From positions 10,082,001 to 10,146,000 of the forward strand of contig OX387608.1 in the NCBI GenBank assembly GCA_947568835.1: a DNA stretch of 64,000 nucleotides. Reading direction: 5' to 3'. The position numbers and the translations under genes were made by a program. This stretch comes from Protonemura montana (lineage: Eukaryota > Arthropoda > Insecta > Plecoptera > Nemouridae). Of the stretch, positions 38,271-50,200 are shown one piece after another. The notes beneath the pieces are model-generated. The model searched no databases, was not told the DNA's origin, and saw only the letters and a list, made by a program, of their open reading frames with translations. How positions within the stretch are numbered: the stretch's first letter is position 1; each line of letters opens with the position of its first letter.

Positions 38271-41200
38271 CTAGAACGCATACCTTGTGCGAATGTCTTC
38301 GAGTTTCTTCGATACTTCGCTTGGTGTTCTGTCGAGATCGTCCGCTATGCTCTTCTGCTTTGTGGGATCAATGGAGTTGAACTGCTCGCACAAGTCTCCG
38401 TCCAACACATTCTGTAAACATAAATGTACGTGTAATTAAACACACAGGGACTGAAAATTGGAAAGCCATAGCTTTGTACGGCTAAGTTATTTTTTGCTAA
38501 TCGAATGAGATCTGAGACTTGCAACTATTTTTTAGAAAAAGGCAAGATTGTTGCAAAGTTCATACCGACAGTGCTTGGAGCAAAGCGGAAATTATGAAAC
38601 GGTGCAATACTTTCGCACCAGCTACCAACTGAAGGCGTATGGATCAGCCAAAAGCCGTTTTATGAGTGCGTTCAACTTTTAAATTCAAACGAAGAGAAAT
38701 ACTGCAATATCACAATGTTAAGTATCTCAACCAAACTTTCTTCATAAGAGGAGCAACATTGTTTCCACGTAACACCAAGTTTTCTCTCACCTTGACGGGG
38801 TAGTAGTATGAGCGAAACGAGAGATGGTCACGGCCACAGAGAGGTGCGTTCTCCGAGCGCATGTGCATCTCGAGGTGCTGGAAGAAGTCTTGATCCTCGT
38901 GCGAAGTGAACGGTACCAGCACGCCCACAGAGCCAGACAGAGTCGTGTACACCAGAGATTCGCTGCCGCCCGGTATCAAGGTTGCTTTCTGTTGCCAAGA
39001 GAGAAGATATGACGCGTTAGTGGCAAATATTTTAAAACAAATCAACAGATTCGTAGATCTGGTCTAAGATGAGGAATAAATGGTCAGCAGTTTAATGTTC
39101 ATAGTTTTCTAAAAACTCCTTGACGGCAACTATTGTATTCCAATACAAGGCTCCATTAAAAAAAATTCCTGGTGGAGCATGGTTATATAACTGAGAATAG
39201 GAGACAGAATTCAAATTACAGAGGCTATCGCAAGGTCGCAATAGCTCTTTGTAAAAAAAATTTAAAAATTTAATAGACTAATTAATGTCCGTCAGGTAAA
39301 AGAGCAGAGCGCACCTGGCTCTGCACCAAAGACATAGTTTCTTACCTGCAGGGACATGCAGATCTCACCGACGTGGAAGTTGGCTATGATGCCGGCTTTC
39401 TGGGAGGCACCATTGAGCAGACCACGATCCCACAAAGCCTTGTTGCCCGTTGGGTCTTCGTCCACGTCGTCTGACACCCCGCTCGAAAGTCGCACCTAGA
39501 AGATGGGCACAGGTGTAAAAACTTTGGTCGATGGCAGACTACTAGATAGCAGGTGGTGGTGTGGTTCTGGTGGTGGGTGGTCTGGTTTTACGTTTACTGT
39601 TATACTAACAGTCTACTATTAAGCCAAAATCAAACAAAATCTGCACTTAACCTTAAAGAGTGGCATGATAAACGAAGGACAGAAACACAGGTGATTAAAG
39701 GCATTTTATTTTCAGAATTGTATAGCGAAGACGTAAGTGAGAAATAGACCCATAAAACTTTGCAAGGTCGGCACTATCCATTCAGAGGCAGGAGACGAGA
39801 TGAAATTGCAAGACTCACAATGGCGATGTTGCCGAACTTGTCAGCAGTGGCGACAGTGTCATAATCGAGTACCGCAGTGCACGTCACCCATCGCGGGTGG
39901 GTGTCGTCGGCAAAGATGATCAGCTGGTTCTCCTGCCGCTTGTAGCGCACCATGTACACGCTCTCCTGTACGTCGGACACAAAGATGCGCTGGCCGAGAG
40001 CCTGGATGTTTACGATCAGGTTCGGGATGTGCTGCAAAGAAAAGGAAAAATGGTGTAACAATAACAATTTAGAATGGCACATGATAGTGAATGACAGGTT
40101 GTGTAGATACTGGAATGAATAGTCAGAAAAGATGGTCTTAATCAGTCTTGAAAGTGAAAATTGGAGAGCTAGAAACAAACGCTTGCCTTTAAAAACCATG
40201 AATAGCCAAAGAGGGTCTTGCCATAATAAAAAACAGACAGATGGTTTCAAACTAACCATTTGTTTTAATTATCTTGTTTATTTTACCTTGTTCTCGCATT
40301 TCCGCAGCAGCTTCTTCTTGCCCATGTCATAGAGCCGCAGCATTTTGCCGACTCCCACCAGTAAACGGCCTTGGAACGAGCAGATCGCCATGGGGACCTC
40401 GTCGACCATCGTTTGGTGGATGAGCTCAATCTGTGTGCAGTCTGCATTCACCCTGGAAAGCACAGATGACAGTTGAAATGACAGTTGAAACAGTAAAAAC
40501 AACAGGAAAACATGGTAAGCTGATAGCTCCGGTGATCAGTGCATTGTGGTTAGAATCACTATTCATTCATAAGTCTAACATGTACTTTAGCAAACATCAT
40601 GTCATACCGGAGCAATTGCGTTCCAAAGGAAGTCGAGGGATACTTAAAAACTGAAATGTATGTGTCAATAGCTGTGGCTGGGGACTCAGTAGAGCCACAG
40701 GTCTCAAAGCATACAATTGACAACAGCTGAAGCTAATCGAGTGTAGCATAAATACAACACTAACGTAAACAAGAGTTGGCACGCTAAAGCTGCGAACGGT
40801 TCTACAGGTTTAACATACTTCTACCACGTACTTGTAAGTGTATAGGAAGCCTCCAGACGCCTGCCGAGGGTTGAGCTGGTAGTCCTTGGCGACGCCGAGG
40901 ATCAGGTAATACTGGTTGTCCGCCTGGTTTGTGAACTTGACGAGGGCGATGCTGCAAAAAGGGAGACACCAAAAATCAGTGGGAGCCATCAGGGTGCGAC
41001 CGATTGGGCAAGTTGGGAGCTGGCTACAGTGGAGACTTCAAGCCAAGAATCCGCAAATATCTAACCAGTTATTGTCAAACATCTGCTCATCAGTTATCGT
41101 GGTTATATCACTAAGCAATCATAAACTTAGCCATTTTAGCATCATATGTTGCAGGAGACGAATTGATTATGTAACGTTTCACATATTTTGAAGCATAAAT

Positions 41201-44200
41201 ACATACTGCAGGACTATGAACCTTATTTGTAACTACATTATTCTTCTGTTGATCAGAAATTTGTCTAATCACACAAGTCATTACTATACTTTATCATTAT
41301 CACCATCATTTCAAGCAGAAGATTCAAAACCATTGGTCTATTGGCCTAGCAGATTCTTTGTTTAACTACTGAACTATGAACCCCACATGATAAAACAAAA
41401 AAATAATTACGAAAAGAGGTAAACATACAAATTGACTATGATAATTACAATGCAGATCATTGAAGAGTATAGACAGATCCTTCTGTTGATCAGTATTGTG
41501 GTTAAAATCACTGAGCAATCATATTACTATACTTTTGTCATTTCAACATCATTTCAAACAGAAGCGACAATCAATTAACATAACATGTTCATGGTCGAAT
41601 TATTAAATTTGACAAATAGTGAAAATGTATGTTATTTCTTGTCTTGTTTTTTTACCAGTAAAAGCCCAGGAAACAAAAATGAAGAAGTAAAAACTATGCT
41701 TGAGCTGTGTTGATGTGTAAAATGATTATCAAAAAATTGATCCCTGTTTTGACATCAATTTTTTGAGAGGTCATTATTGTTCCTAATAATAAAATACACC
41801 GCGCCTTGCAAGCGTTTGCAATTTAAATCAGATTTCGTATGTAAGGTTACACAAATATTTCAAGTGTGATCAGTGCGTAGAGGTTAGAATCAATGTAAAT
41901 TCATAAGTCTAACATGTACTTTAGCAAACATCATATCTCACTTGATCTGGATGCAACATTTGAATCAAAGTTTAATTTCCCCTAATCCCACGGCTAACTC
42001 ACCTGAGCGCAGCCTCGTTCTGCTCCAGCTTGACAACTTGCTCCGTCTTGCCCTCCACCGGGTCTAGGACGCGCACCACCGACGCCCACATGCCGGGGCC
42101 AGCCTTGGGCGCGCTGAACACATTTTCGGGCAGGTCCTCGTTGAGGAACGCATCGGCCATCTCTTTGGCCAGCTCCTGCTCCTCCTCGCCAGCAGCCTCT
42201 TGCATCTCCTGTTAAGGATCATGGGTTGGTTAGCTCAGTACTCATTCATGCACCCAGTCCAACTAGGATTTTTTTCATCAACTAATTAGTAATCATTGTA
42301 TTGTCAGAATAAGAACACTCAACAGAGATGATTAATGATGGCCGTTCTTAAATTCATCATTCTACAAATATATGCATTGCAAATAGTGACATCAAAGCTA
42401 AATCCTTGCAAAAATACACTATTGCTTTTCCCTAAATGCCTAGAAAAGCATGAAAAGTGTTTAAGCAAGCAAGATTAAAGGCCCCATTAAAAGAATCATG
42501 CAAGCTACAAATACTAACCTCTGCCATCTGAATGCGGCGCTGCTTTTTGGTCTCCTCCGTGTAGGCGTTGTGTTCGGTCTCCGTGATGATCATGTGCGCA
42601 GACTCGTGGTGGATGACGAACTTGCGTGGCGTGAAGTCGACGGGGAACGACACCTGGTTGAACACGGCGCCGAGCTTTTCCAGAGCCAGGATCCGAAGCG
42701 TGTTGGTCGAGATAGCGACGATGCCCTCCGGACACTGCTCCGAGGAGAAGCCAGAGGCGTACTCCAGGGACTCGTAAGAGAGCGGAGTCAGGTGGAACCG
42801 GTTCTGGTAGTAGTAGCTAAGCCACGAGCGGCTCGACATGGCAAGCACCTGCAAAAGGTGGAGAGCAAACATTTAGTTAGAGCCAGAGGTCTAGTAATTT
42901 TGTTGGAATAGCATGGTTGGTCATAAGCCTAACATTGACAAACAAAGAGGGAAGACTAGCTGTCTTTGCAAAAAAAGGCAGCCAAATGGTAACTTTACTA
43001 ATTAACTGGAGACTGTCATTTTTAGTGTAAAGAAATTTGAAGTCATAACTCATCATAAGCTATCTTAACAATGACAAAGGCAACATGCCGAAATGCTAAA
43101 ATTCTTTGAAGTTTGTAGCCAATCGCACCACACGCAGCTAATTTTCTCCTCCAACTAGATATGCTCCCCCTCTTTCTCTTCACCACAACAACCTTCACAT
43201 CCTAGGTCCCTATAGCAGCCCCACTTGCAAAAATAACCTGAAACCAATTAAAATGCAAGGTCTTGTTAAGAAAGCATGAAAAGTCAACTCACCGCTTCGC
43301 TGCCCTGCATTTTGATACGAAAAAGCTTGACGGGCCGGGAGCCGAGGTACCGGGTGCGTGTATCTGTGAGGTCCCCAGTCACTTGGTCGAGCACCGTGCG
43401 CAGCAGCACGCCATTTTGCAGGCCGATATTGAGGTACAGAGAGCCAGACGAGCCACCCTCTCCATCCGAAGACTCTCCACCGCCCATCACCACAATACAC
43501 AGGCTGTCAGCGGGAGCTGGCAGCGCTTGCATACTCAGCGGGGACAAGCAGTCCTGCAAGCAAAACGCAATGTTAGGTTGTTGAAAGTGACGGTTTGGCC
43601 AACATACACGACTTACTGTACTTTCTAGGCAGTCTGGCAATAGCACAGGCACAACCAGTTAAGTTGATTATGGGTTGATTTTAAGGATTTGAATACAAGC
43701 AAGTTTTTCCTCTGCCTCAGTTGGTAATGCATGTAACTTTGACTCATGGTTGTTCGTGATTCAGTGTTTAGTTGTCATCATCGGCAGGAAATCGCAAGCT
43801 ACAAATTTCAACCAGTTTTGTTCCATGTTTCACAAAAAGACCACTGCAATAAACATAAATCGCAAACAGAAAACTGATCTTATTGGAGCTATATGAAATT
43901 TTTGGATTATGTGTAACAGATATAAAACCAAGAACAAGCACCTGGAACAGTGTCGAGTTCTAACGATGAGTTTCTGTATTGATCTAGCACCGTTTGCGAA
44001 CCAAGACGGGATTAATTAGCCGGCCCTAGGAGATACCGAGATGCAATCACATAAATGTATTCCTTACAATTAATTTTGTGAACACGAAACTATGTTACAA
44101 ACACAATGTTCATTCAGATCTATATGTCTACTAACATTTTTAGTCCAACTATATTTTAGCACCCAAAGTGTATCAAGATTTTCCTCAGCCTCAGTTGGTA

Positions 44201-47200
44201 ATGCATGTAACTTTACTCATGGTTGATCGTGATTCAGTGTTTAGTTGTCATCATCGGCAGGGATTTCTCAATACATTTTTTTAAGAGAATCACTTCTGAT
44301 CACAAAGCCAGTGCAATGGAAACGAATCAAAATTAGAAAAGAAATTAATTAATTATAAACTATAATTATTATTTATAAATTAATTCGAGACCCAGGAAAT
44401 GACTGGGTATTGTAACAGATATAAAACCAAGAACAAGCACCTGGAACAGTGTCGAGTTCTAACGATGAGTTTCTGTATTGATCTAGCACCGTTTGCGAAC
44501 CAAGGCGGGATTAATTAGCCGGCCCCAGGAGATACCGTGATGCAATCACATAAATTTACCGGAGTATTCCTTACAGTTAATGTTGTGAATACAAAACAAT
44601 GTGACAAACACAATATCCATTCAGATCTATATGTCTACTACCATTTTTAGTCCAACTATATTTTAGTGCCAAAAGTGTATCAAGATTTTCCTCAGCCTCA
44701 GTTGGTAATGCATGTAACTTTACTCATGGTTGATCGTGATTCAGTGTTTAGTTGTCATCATTGGCAGGGATTTCTTGATACATTATTTAAGAGAATCACT
44801 TCAGACCACAAAGCCAGTGCAATGGAAATTAATCACTATTAGAAAAGTAATAAATTATTACATACTATAATCACTATTTAATCGGAGACCCAGGACATGA
44901 CTGGGTATTGTAACAGATATAAAACCAAGAACAAGCACCTGGAACAGTGTCGAGTTCTAACGATGAGTTTCTGTATTGATCTAGCACCGTTTGCGAACCA
45001 AGGCGGGATTAATTAGCCAGCCCCAGAAGATACCGAGATGCAATCACATTAATTTTACCAGAGCATTCCTTACAGTTGATTTTGTGAATACGAAACAAAG
45101 TGACAAACAGTGTTCATTCAGATCTACATGTCTACCATCATTTTTAGTCTAACTACCGTTGAATGCTATATTTTAATATTTGTGCTTTTCAATATTCAAC
45201 ATTTACAATGTCTCTTCTCTGTCTCAGTTGGTAATGCATGTTTAAAAGACTCACGGTTAATCACGATTCAGTGTTTACTTATCATCACAGACAGAGCACT
45301 TTCCCTTCAGTTACAAAACTGCAAACTCTAAATTGATTGTACGATCTTATTACCAGATTAAAAAATAATTCTACATCGTCGGCGTACAGCTTGGTTAAAC
45401 TCAAACCTAAAACCATCTCTACAACAGAAAATCCAAATTCTTAAAATCTCGATAGCGAGTCGAAGAAACATTGAAAGAAGCAAAACCCAGACACTGGAAG
45501 TAAACTCACCGATGGGTCTAGCGAGATCACTCTGACTGTGTTGTCAGCAAGGCCGACGGCCAAAAAGCGCGATCTCTGCTCCCCACTTGGTACATTGGCC
45601 AGGGCCATGCAGACAGCTTCCGACGGCATCTCCTTCCTCTCTGTGTACTCGTTAAGCTGGCCCGTCTGGAAGAAACATCAATCTGTTAGTAGTCTCTAGG
45701 GATTTCAGAACAAGTTTGGAAACGTGGCCGTAGAAAGTTGTCTGTCAAGTCTTTCAGTGATTTGAGGTATCGTCAAAGCAGTCAGAAACACGGACCAAAT
45801 CGAAGTCATCATATTAGGACTTGACAGTTGCTGAAGGCAGAAAAACAAGAGCGACAATACTTTTAGTGGATTTAATGAAAATGCAATAAACACAGCTGGA
45901 TTGAAAGTCCTGTGATCAGCACCAGTGGGCCATTTTAAAATTAGTGGGGTGCTTACCGGATCCATTTCAAAGTAGACGAGCTCTCCGCCCGTGAGCGCAA
46001 TTACTACTTGGCGCTGGTTGACGGCGCACTTGACGATGGTCTTCTTACCAGGCGCTTTCCACTCGTTAACTCGCTTATCGGCGCGGATGTGACGGATGCC
46101 GTCAGGGTACACCTAAACAGGTGGCAAACTCGAGTTAACGTCCGAAATACCAAGCAGCAGGGGACCAGCAGCAGAGGAGGTTGGCCGGCATCAGTTCACT
46201 CGATAAATGGAATCATTACGCTCATATGTCGCAAAACTTAGACATCATATCGGCCAAGATGGCAATGAACTTGCAGTGGATGATTGGACAGCAAATGACT
46301 ACTACCAGTACAAGGAGCAGCTGTTTATCTCAAACCCAGGTAATAGTACACTAACTCATGGCAAGAGCCAAAATAATTGTTTAAAGAACTTTTAAGGGTT
46401 AAATGCTTCCCACAGAGCTGACAAAAGCTGTAATAAAGACATACTTTACAGAGACAGATGCATAGGACATGGGTCTGTCGAAGCCACACAAAACTTCAAG
46501 ATTTAGAAGACACTTTAATTTCCAGACCAAGATATGAAATCTCGCTGTGTTCAAGTCATAGCAAATGTGGAGCAAGCTGCCAAGACCCATAAATGATTTC
46601 AGGTGTAATAAAAAAGGAGTGTTGGTTAACAAAGTGAGCTTCCCAACAATTCTCACCTGTACAAGAGCCTCGTCTCCGAGCGCAGAACAGGACAACGTCG
46701 GGGTCGTGCCAAGGAATCCGGAGTCCGTCACCTCCTCCACAGTCTCCCCAATCGACAGGACCAGCGTCGCATTCACGAACGACACAATAATGTAAGCGTC
46801 GTACTCCTCTGAAAATATACCAACATACAACACGTCGTATCTTTCATCTCACTGCAGCAAGCGTAAAGAGCGAAGGTCAAAAAAATCATCTACTAATTTC
46901 TACTGTACTAGCGACAAAGAAAACAGCAAAAGTGCATGGCACAAGGGTTCAGTAAAATCCCAACACTGGTCAAGTTGAGAAAGACACAGAACGAAGCACG
47001 TTTGCCAATTTAAATAAAATGTGGAGAGTAATTTCAATGCGCTGCCGTAACGTAGGTCCTAGCCATCCTTCCGTCACGATTTCAATTCTCACCTTCGGTT
47101 GATGAGCCAAACAACCATCTCCAACTAAGTGCCCCGTATGCCTGCAATAGAAAGCAACTGGTGATTGATATGCAGATATCAAATCAACCAGTTTTGTCAT

Positions 47201-50200
47201 TAATATATTCCAGAACGTGCAAGCCAGCGCACCCACCGACAAATGCTGCAATGTTTCTCACTAAAAGTTAATCAGCGCAATAGAAATGTGCATCTCTCGT
47301 ACTTTCCACAACTTTGCTTTGCCACAGCATGGTTTAAGTGTCATTAACGAATCAGGCATCCCACTAACATGAACAAACGTTGGCCAACATCTCCATCTGT
47401 TGCAAATGGCAAAGATGGGAATAGAGCCCATTTTGCATGTTTGCAAATACAGCTTAAGTATAAATTTTTCTACTCAAGTCACTAAGAGGGCAAGACTCTG
47501 AAGGTAAATGCCGGCTAGATAAGAAAACCAAACGGCAGCTCACCATCAACTCTGCGCTTCACAGTCCAGACGGCGTTGGGATTTCCAGGCAACTCGGAGA
47601 CTGCCATCTCGGAAACTTCCAGCCCGTGCCGTAGGACGCGAACCGAGGATCGGGGACCTCGACCGCACAACATGTACAGCTGGGGGGTGTCCTCGTTGGC
47701 TGGAACGGAACGCAAAGCTCAATAACATGGTAAAGACTGGTAACAGAAATCAATGCAAGAATGTTTGCTATTATCAGCTTTACGTCAAGTTTATAATCAT
47801 TAAACAATCAGGTGAAACACGGAAAGTGTCATCATATGTAGCGATGGTAAGAGGTTATGTCATTGGAGACATTTGGCAGGTGCTTACCCAAATCTGCAAC
47901 CTGGCAGTTGAGGATCGGGGAAAGCGAGTCGAGCTCGTCGACCAAGACGAGATTGCTAAGTGGTCGCGGGGCGAAAAAGAAAGTGTCTCCCTCTTCTAGA
48001 GGCATGGCCGAACTGAATTCGGGCTCATCGTCGTCGTCCCCAAGATGAGCAATTTGGTAGAGGTAGCTGCAACCCAAAGAAATAAATTAGGACAAGTAAC
48101 TTACGAGGTATGAACTACACAATGGTAGCAATTTTTCAGGTTGTCGAGTAGTAATCAAAAAACAAGTTCAGGTGAAACACGGACAAAAATCATCATAGAA
48201 AAAATAGAACCATTAAAAACTTAACGAGAAGAAAACGGACTTACTGGTTTCCGAATTCTGAAGCGGCGAACAAGAAACCGGTCTTCATGACACACATTGA
48301 AGTAGCGACAGGTATTGTGTCAAAGTATTTGAGTTTAATCTCGGTGACCATGTCTTCGTCTGTTTCGAGAGTGATCTTGAAGATGTCTCCTTGCTCAGTT
48401 TGCGCAAGAAAAAAGAACATGGTCTTCGTCTTGTGAGTCGCTGAACAGACAAAGATCATTCCTCTCTCGGGGTCATCCAGGTCATTCTAAGAAGGAAAAT
48501 AATGTTCCATTTAACACAACTCTAATTGCTTTACTCATGATGAACAAAGAATAATTTTACATCAGAATTTTGTCATGGTATAATCAAAAAACATTCAGAA
48601 ACACGGACCAAAATTGTCATCATATTTAGCCTCCTTTACTCGAACTATCGACTAACTGAATTAAAGAATCTCACCCTTCTTCGAGGTATCGGGCACCGGA
48701 TATCATGTTGGTCGCCGAGGTTTTTATAAGTCAGGTAATTTTCTGAACAAATGAGAACTCCGCTCGGTCCGTCATTGCCTCCAGGCACGGAAACCAAGAA
48801 ATTTGCATGTTCTTCCAGGGGTTCACTGTATTTACGCACAACGTGATTAAGACCAAGGTCTAACTCATAAAAGGTAAGAGTTTGTTGGGTTTTGTGGGCA
48901 GCCTCTCCAGTTGGGTCTGTATCAGCTTCCTGCAAAAAAACAGATAAATTATTGATGGCACACCTCAATAACGTAAGGAAATATTGAAGTTCTGCTTTGG
49001 TCAGCATGTTTTGACTTGGTTTGTAATCAAAATTATCAGAAACACAGGATATTTGTCATCATTCCAAAGTGAACTTAATGAACTACAATACTTTTAGGAA
49101 ATTACCTCATAGTCAATTTCCAGACAAGCAAACATTGGATTTTCAAAGCCAACGTCCACTCCTACAGTGTGGTACACAAGCGTATTACTTTTGTGCGCTT
49201 CTAAAGGCGAGGAAATAGTCAGTCTGGCTTCCGCGTCTCTGTTGAGAATGTAAACAAGTTTCTGTTTCTCAATTGCACCTGAAATTAGAAAATATTATCT
49301 TAATATCAAAAATACCCGATGATAAGTACACTTTAATCAGGACCCATGCCAAGCGGTATGAAAAGACTAGCTTAAGCATGTTTAACAAACATGGTCTTAC
49401 CGATCAACACAGCTCGGCCCTTGGGGTCGATAGCTAGGTATTGGCCTGGAACAATCCTCCGACAACCACTCTTGCCGAAAGTCTCCTGGTGAATCTTGTC
49501 GAACACATTTTTGGCAGCTATGTATTCCAGGATAACAATTCTTCCTGAATCTGACCCGACAACTATGTAATCTGTAAATAAAGGTTAAGTTAAGTTTTAC
49601 TTCATAAAGGTACCAAATTTGTATCTAATCTTAACAATAAAATCATACAGTAACAGCAAAGAATAAAGATAGGTTAGGTAGAAACCTAACGTAATACAAT
49701 CGACATGTTTTCCAACAAAATAGTTCTCCATTGTGCTAATCTGCGCGCTTTGAGTAGAAAATCGCTTTTCATACCGACCAAGTTAAAAAATCTTTAGTTT
49801 ATTCTTGCCTGCTGCAAGCAATAGTACTACAATCGCATTTCAAGAGCTTGTAGCAGACAAGGATGAACTGCGTATTATTTAGTAGGCATCCTTGTAGGCA
49901 AGGATGAACTAGTTTTTTTTTGTAACTAAGCAGAATTTCTACCACTAGCACACACATATTAACACATGGGAAAACTATTTTGTTTCAAGTCTCCTTGATT
50001 GTATTACGTTAAGCTTCTACTGAACCCATCTTTTTTATATGGTAACAGTTCTGTGGAGCAGACAATAGAAAAAAATGTTAGCTTTTTAAAATAGTTGAGA
50101 TAGGAAGCATGCTTTCTACCTTTGGTTCCTCCAGTTAAACGAAATGCCATCATGGATCGAACAATCCCAAATACTTCGACAGTAAGCAAAGTATGGACTT

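Larger units (their letters stand above)
43690..45300. repeat. Tandem ~498-bp cassette in SF3B3 intron 10, ~3.4 copies
   Basis: gtaacagatataaaacc recurs at 43,913, 44,412 and 44,910 (spacing 498-499 bp), and the C/D-RNA end (cagttggtaatgcatg) recurs four times. About 93 bp after each gtaacag are identical in all three copies, while flanks differ by roughly a tenth. Each full cassette carries one C/D-type and one H/ACA-type RNA candidate on the minus strand. Confidence 0.93.

Noticed and set aside
39250..39330. Two stable hairpins in intron 17 (GCAGAGC/GCTCTGC and GCTATTGC/GCGATAGC), considered as H/ACA RNA
   Set aside because: No ACA box at the right distance after the second hairpin and no H box between them.
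39670..39710. U18-like guide remnant (CACCTGTGTTTCTG) in intron 16
   Set aside because: It has no box C and no terminal stem; at most a decayed copy.
42498..42911. Long plus-strand open frames opposite SF3B3 exons
   Set aside because: These are antisense shadows of GC-rich SF3B3 coding exons.
42975..43065. Box-C-like ATGATGA in SF3B3 intron 11 (minus strand)
   Set aside because: No CTGA follows within about 100 nt and no terminal stem forms.
43717..43770. tRNA-like sequence (cctcagttggtaatgcatg, cgtgattca) repeated in intron 10
   Set aside because: It resembles a tRNA D arm and T arm on the plus strand, but no acceptor or anticodon stem closes. The same bases are better explained as box D plus guide of minus-strand C/D RNAs with terminal stems.
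46207..46395. Plus-strand open frame in SF3B3 intron 8
   Set aside because: The peptide looks somewhat protein-like, but it has no start context, no splice partners and no recognised motif.
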